NCBI GenBank assembly: GCA_965248255.1 | Contig: CBDFIW010000004.1 | Coordinates: 930,001 to 994,000 of the forward strand | Direction of reading: 5' to 3' | Source: JAKZVK01 sp965248255 | GTDB taxonomy: Bacteria; Acidobacteriota; Terriglobia; Bryobacterales; UBA6623 | DNA: 64,000 bases | Notes under the pieces: model-generated | Database searches by the model: none | Seen by the model: only the letters and a program-made list of their open reading frames with translations | Told to the model about the DNA's origin: nothing | Made by a program: the position numbers and the translations under genes | In this document: piece by piece, positions 60,802 to 64,000 of the stretch | How positions within the stretch are numbered: the first letter of the stretch is position 1 | How the letters are laid out: each line of letters starts with the position of its first letter

Positions 60802-61329
60802 ATGAAAACCAAGGCAACCAAGACGGCGGACGTCGAACAGCTTCGGAGCGACCTCGCCACCTCGCCGACCGTATTCCTATGTGCCTTCGAAGGCCTGAAA
60901 GTTGCGGAGGATCACGATCTGCGTAAACAGATCCGGGCCACGGGGGCGAACTACCGAGTTCTGAAGAATCGCCTGGCGCGGCTGGCATCGGCGGGCACGC
61001 CCTATGAGTCGGCGCTGTCGAACCTCACGGGTATGACTTCGATGGCTTTCGGCGGCGATGATCCAATCGCCCTGGCCAAGGCGTTGGTAGCGTACGGCAA
61101 AGAGCACCAGGTCTTACAGTTCAAGGCCGGCGTGATCGAGGGGCGGGTGCTCGATGTGGCCGGTTTGAACGAGTTGGCTACGCTGCCGGGCCGCCAGGAC
61201 CTGCACGCGAAGCTGCTGTTTCTGATTCAATCGCCCGCGCAAAGGCTGGCGACAGTGATCAACGCCGTGGGACGGAATTTGGCGGTGGTCATTGATCAGG
61301 GGGTTCAGGAGAAGAAGTTCACCCCCTGA
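60802..61329 (+). CDS. rplJ: 50S ribosomal protein L10
   Basis: 175 aa. Core reads KVAEDHDLRKQIRATGANYRVLKNRLARLA; the C-terminal helix for L7/L12 binding lies in SPAQRLATVINAVGRNLAVV. Starts only 12 nt after rplA, so there is no long L10 leader between them. Confidence 0.95.
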   Translation: MKTKATKTADVEQLRSDLATSPTVFLCAFEGLKVAEDHDLRKQIRATGANYRVLKNRLARLASAGTPYESALSNLTGMTSMAFGGDDPIALAKALVAYGKEHQVLQFKAGVIEGRVLDVAGLNELATLPGRQDLHAKLLFLIQSPAQRLATVINAVGRNLAVVIDQGVQEKKFTP

Positions 61330-61390
61330 CCCCCAAACCCGGATTGCTGGGCGGGTCGCACCCGCCGGAAAAAGAGGAGTTACGACCAAC

Positions 61391-61768
61391 ATGGCTGATG
61401 TGAACGCAATTGCTGAACAGATTGAAGGCCTCACGCTGCTGGAGGCGGCGGACTTGGTAAAGACGCTCGAAGACAAGCTGGGCGTCTCGGCCGCGGCTGC
61501 GGCCGTGGCCGTCGGGCCCGGGGCCGCCGCACCGGCGGCGGAGGCGGCTGAAGAGCAGACCGAATTCGCCGTGGTGCTCACCGGAGTGAGTGGGAACAAG
61601 ATCTCGGTCATCAAGGCCGTGCGTGAAGTCACCAGCCTAGGTCTTAAAGAGGCCAAGGACTTGGTCGACAACGCGCCCAAGCCGGTCAAAGAGAACATCG
61701 CCAAAGACGAGGCCGAGGCTCTTCAGACGAAGCTAACAGAGGCAGGAGCAACGGTCGAGTTGAAGTAG
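61391..61768 (+). CDS. rplL: 50S ribosomal protein L7/L12
   Basis: 125 aa; ATG at 61391 after AAAGAGGAG, in preference to an upstream in-frame start. N-terminal dimerisation helix, Ala-rich hinge (residues 32-60), then the globular domain (TEFAVVLTGVSGNKISVIK, KEAKDLVDNAPKPVKEN). Last gene of the ribosomal cluster; rpoB does not follow. Confidence 0.96.
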   Translation: MADVNAIAEQIEGLTLLEAADLVKTLEDKLGVSAAAAAVAVGPGAAAPAAEAAEEQTEFAVVLTGVSGNKISVIKAVREVTSLGLKEAKDLVDNAPKPVKENIAKDEAEALQTKLTEAGATVELK

Positions 61769-61808
61769 CCTTGGTCTGGGCGGTCGAGCAGGGTTCTACC
61801 GCGGCCCG

Positions 61809-62807
61809 TCACTCCTTCCACACCTGCTCGAACAGCCGCAGCACGTTGAGCCCAAGAATCCTCTGTACGTCTTCGCAGGAGTACCCGCGCCCCAGCAGGC
61901 CGGCGGTGAGGTTGGGCATCTCGTCGGCACGCTCGATGCCCTTCGGCAACCGCAGAGGAAGCTCCAGTCGAAAGACAGGCGAGTCGAGGCGCTTACCCGC
62001 CATGAGCCACTGGAACCATTCTTCCGACTGGTTTTCTGTGAAGTCGAGGCCGATGGACACATGCTCGATACCGGCCAGCTCGACCCAGTATTCGATCGTG
62101 TCGAGAACGTCGTCGAGCGTCGAGTCGTAGCCCCGCTTGAGGAAGGCGGGGAAAATGTTGGCCCCAACGACCCCGCCCCTCGCCACGAGGGCCCTGACCT
62201 CGTTGTCGGTCTTGTTGCGTGGATGCTCGCACAAGGCCTTCGGGTTCGCGTGACTGAACCACACCGGATGCTCTGAAAGCTCGATGGCGTCCATGGTGGT
62301 CCGGTGGCCGACATGCGAAAGATCGACAACCATCCCCAGCCGATTCATCTCCGCGACGAGATCCACGCCGAACTTGCTCAGGCCCACGTCCTGGCCTTCG
62401 TAGCAACCGGCCCCGGCGTAGTTGAGGTCGTTGTAGGTCAGTTGAATCACCCGAACGCCAAGCCGGTGAAAGACCTCGACCAAGTGCAGATCGTCCTCGA
62501 TGGGAGAGGAGTTCTGAAAACCGAAAATAATGCCGACTCGGTTGTCCTGTTTCGCGGCATGAAGGTCAGCGAGGGAAGCGACCGGACGGATCCACTTTGA
62601 GTAGGTCTCGAAGTCGCGGTAGAACCGTCCGATGTTCTGGATCGTCTGCTTCGACCCCTCCCAGACGGCGACGGTGGCGTTAAACGCCGTGATGCCCCCT
62701 TCGTGCAGGTGGCGATAGACTGCCTCGTCACCCCAACGGCTGACGTTGAGCCCGTCGATGATGATCGAGCGCCGGTGCAGCTCTTTCGCTTCGGAACTCG
62801 GCTCCAT
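61809..62807 (-). CDS. M19 membrane-dipeptidase family protein with altered metal ligands
   Basis: 332 aa of the peptidase M19 (renal dipeptidase) family. VVDLSHVGHRTTMDAI and FSHANPKALCEHPRNKTD retain the two His ligands of the second half. The N-terminal HxD is replaced: IIIDGLNVSRWG has neither His nor the second Asp. The usual Glu ligand region reads GFQNSSPIEDD. It may belong to a non-canonical or non-peptidase branch. Convergent with rplL. No signal peptide. Confidence 0.82.
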   Translation of the reverse strand: MEPSSEAKELHRRSIIIDGLNVSRWGDEAVYRHLHEGGITAFNATVAVWEGSKQTIQNIGRFYRDFETYSKWIRPVASLADLHAAKQDNRVGIIFGFQNSSPIEDDLHLVEVFHRLGVRVIQLTYNDLNYAGAGCYEGQDVGLSKFGVDLVAEMNRLGMVVDLSHVGHRTTMDAIELSEHPVWFSHANPKALCEHPRNKTDNEVRALVARGGVVGANIFPAFLKRGYDSTLDDVLDTIEYWVELAGIEHVSIGLDFTENQSEEWFQWLMAGKRLDSPVFRLELPLRLPKGIERADEMPNLTAGLLGRGYSCEDVQRILGLNVLRLFEQVWKE

Positions 62808-62956
62808 GCCTTCCTCCTCTGGTCAGGCTACAGCGTGCGATGAATCGGCCACTTGCGGCACGCGCGAGTCGGCTATCGGACAGTGGCTGGAGCAGAGCGC
62901 TGTCTCCGCCCCCGAAGCGCCACAGATCACCAATCCGCTTGCAACGTAATATACTA

Positions 62957-63785
62957 GGGCGTGTTAACACTAAGTCGCAAAAGCTGCTATACTCGGAGGT
63001 ATGGAGATCACCGAGCAGCAATACCGCCGCATCGAGCCGGTCCTGCCCCGCCAGCGCGGCAATGTGAGCCTGCCGAACCTCACGGTTTTGAACGCCATGT
63101 TGCATGTCGCCGAGCAGGGCTGCAAATGGCGCGGCTTGCCTAAACGCTTCGGTAACTGGCACACCATTTATACCCGCATGAACCGCTGGTCGAAGAACGG
63201 CGTGCTCGACGCCGTCTTCGAGAAACTGCAGCGCGAGCAGCTGGCCCGCATCCGAATCGAAGCCGTGTCAATGGACTCGACCATCGTGAAGGTTCATCCC
63301 GACGGCACGGGCGCGTTAAAAAAACGGTCCGCAAGCGATCGGCAAATCCCGCGGCGGATGGACCACCAAGATTCATATGGTTGCCGCAAATGCTCGAACG
63401 GCGATAACCTTCGCTCTCTCGCCCGGCCAAGCGCACGACGCCCAGCAGGGCCGCGAACTGCTCGGTGGTCTGGGGCCACTGCCCGAGCCGCTGCCGCTGC
63501 TGATGGACGGCGCCTATGAGGACGATCAGACACGCCAACTGGCTTTGGATTTCGGATGGATTCCCGTCGTGCCGCCCCGGCGCACCCGCCTGGAGCCGTG
63601 GGAATACGACCGAGCGCTCTATCGCCGCCGCAACGAGATCGAGAGACTCTTCCGACGGCTCAAGGGATTCCGCCGCATCTTCTCCCGCTTCGACAAGCTC
63701 GACGTCATGTTCCTCGCCTTCCTCCACTTCGCCCTCATCGTCGAGGCTCTACGTTTCGATACCCTACGTTAGTGTTAACACGCCC
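62957..63785 (+). mobile_element. IS5-family (IS427-like) insertion sequence
   Basis: 829 bp. Ends GGGCGTGTTAACACTAA, a perfect 17-bp inverted repeat (with flanking CTA, 20 bp). TA duplication at 62955-62956 and 63786-63787. The right TA is also the left flank of the next IS630 copy. Confidence 0.9.
63001..63772 (+). CDS. IS5-family transposase in two overlapping frames
   Basis: First frame starts at 63001 after GGAGGT and reads QGCKWRGLPKRFGNWHTIY, then SMDSTIVKVHPDGTG with the first Asp. At an A7 tract (63318-63324) the continuing homologous sequence lies in the +1 (or -2) frame: NGPQAIGKSRGGWTTKIHMV, LLMDGAYEDDQ and RRNEIERLFRRLKGFRRIF, supplying the remaining Asp and Glu. First frame alone stops at 63519. 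The A-run may allow transcriptional or ribosomal slippage; otherwise the protein is broken. Confidence 0.82.
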
Positions 63786-63787
63786 TA

Positions 63788-64000
63788 GTGTAGTGCACCA
63801 TAAATAATGTAACTTATATTGGCTTCCCATCGTCTCTATTAACAGGAGGCATGGGATGCGAAGAGCACAACCAGTAACTTTGAACACAGCGCAATGCAAG
63901 CAGTTGGACCGCTACGCGCGCGGCCGCCAAGTCGCCGTTCGTCTCGCCCTGCGAGCCAGGATTGTCCTGCTGGCCGCCGACGGTCTCGAGAATAAGCAGA
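63788..64000 (+). mobile_element. IS630-family insertion sequence b, second copy (cut by window end)
   Basis: The 213 visible bases equal the first 213 of the element at 43549, including the left inverted repeat GTGTAGTGCACC. It is inserted at the TA that ends the IS5-like element, in direct orientation with the first copy. Confidence 0.93.
63856..64000 (+). CDS. IS630-family transposase (element b), partial
   Basis: 5' part of a transposase identical to the 43617-44702 protein as far as it goes (MRRAQPVTLNTAQCKQLDRY). The rest lies beyond the window. Confidence 0.9.
   Translation, partial: MRRAQPVTLNTAQCKQLDRYARGRQVAVRLALRARIVLLAADGLENKQ

Overview
The window is a G+C-rich bacterial chromosome segment with dense operons, a complete respiratory complex I locus, part of the translation and transcription core (tRNAs, tuf, rpmG, secE, nusG, rplKAJL) and a heavy load of insertion sequences. 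A Ser/Thr kinase joined to a PD40-type beta-propeller, many Tat or lipoprotein-tagged secreted metabolic enzymes, and a fused NuoE-NuoF point to Acidobacteriota (Solibacter-like lineages). Planctomycete-like or other Gram-negative phyla remain possible, because no rRNA gene is present. An outer-membrane efflux protein and many lipoproteins indicate a diderm cell.

Layout. 0.2-4.0 kb: Tat-exported aldo/keto reductase, a complete IS630 element, and two minus-strand lipoprotein genes (one unknown, one cupredoxin-like). 4.3-19.6 kb: a minus-strand nuo locus in the permuted order J-K-[antiporter A]-[small membrane protein]-[antiporter B]-M-N-A-B-C-D-EF-G-H-I, with four antiporter-like subunits. 19.9-25.2 kb: exported D-2-hydroxyacid dehydrogenase, YbaK/ProX deacylase, frameshifted HAD hydrolase, secreted esterase and initiator tRNA. 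25.4-33.9 kb: ferredoxin-MBL fusion, then tetR, OMF, MFP, RND and a LolA-like gene as a repressor-linked tripartite efflux operon. 34.1-42.6 kb: UxuA-like protein, acyl-CoA dehydrogenase, FkbM methyltransferase, zinc-ribbon coiled-coil protein, MurJ, a hypothetical protein and an epimerase. 42.8-54.5 kb: an accessory and decaying zone. It holds a kinase-PD40 gene split by IS630, a hairpin-rich non-coding stretch, a phosphotriesterase-family gene, an IS481 element with an amber codon, remnants that look like an ectoine-catabolism locus (M24 fragment, EutA-like enzyme, broken ABC permease), and a sugar-isomerase gene split by another IS630. 54.6-61.8 kb: tRNA-Thr, Gly, Thr, Tyr, tuf, rpmG, an ISNCY-like element with a 19-bp target duplication, tRNA-Trp, secE, nusG, rplK, rplA, rplJ, rplL. 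rpoB does not follow rplL. 61.8-64 kb: an M19 dipeptidase homologue with altered metal ligands, an IS5-like element, and the start of a second copy of the IS630 element seen at 43.5 kb.

Several insertions can be undone on paper. Removing the IS together with one TA restores the reading frame of the kinase gene (43549-44712) and of the sugar-isomerase gene (53131-54224), so both are recent disruptions. Palindromic repeats recur in the non-coding gaps, and some pairs of copies differ by compensatory changes in both arms. This suggests that the hairpin itself is conserved.
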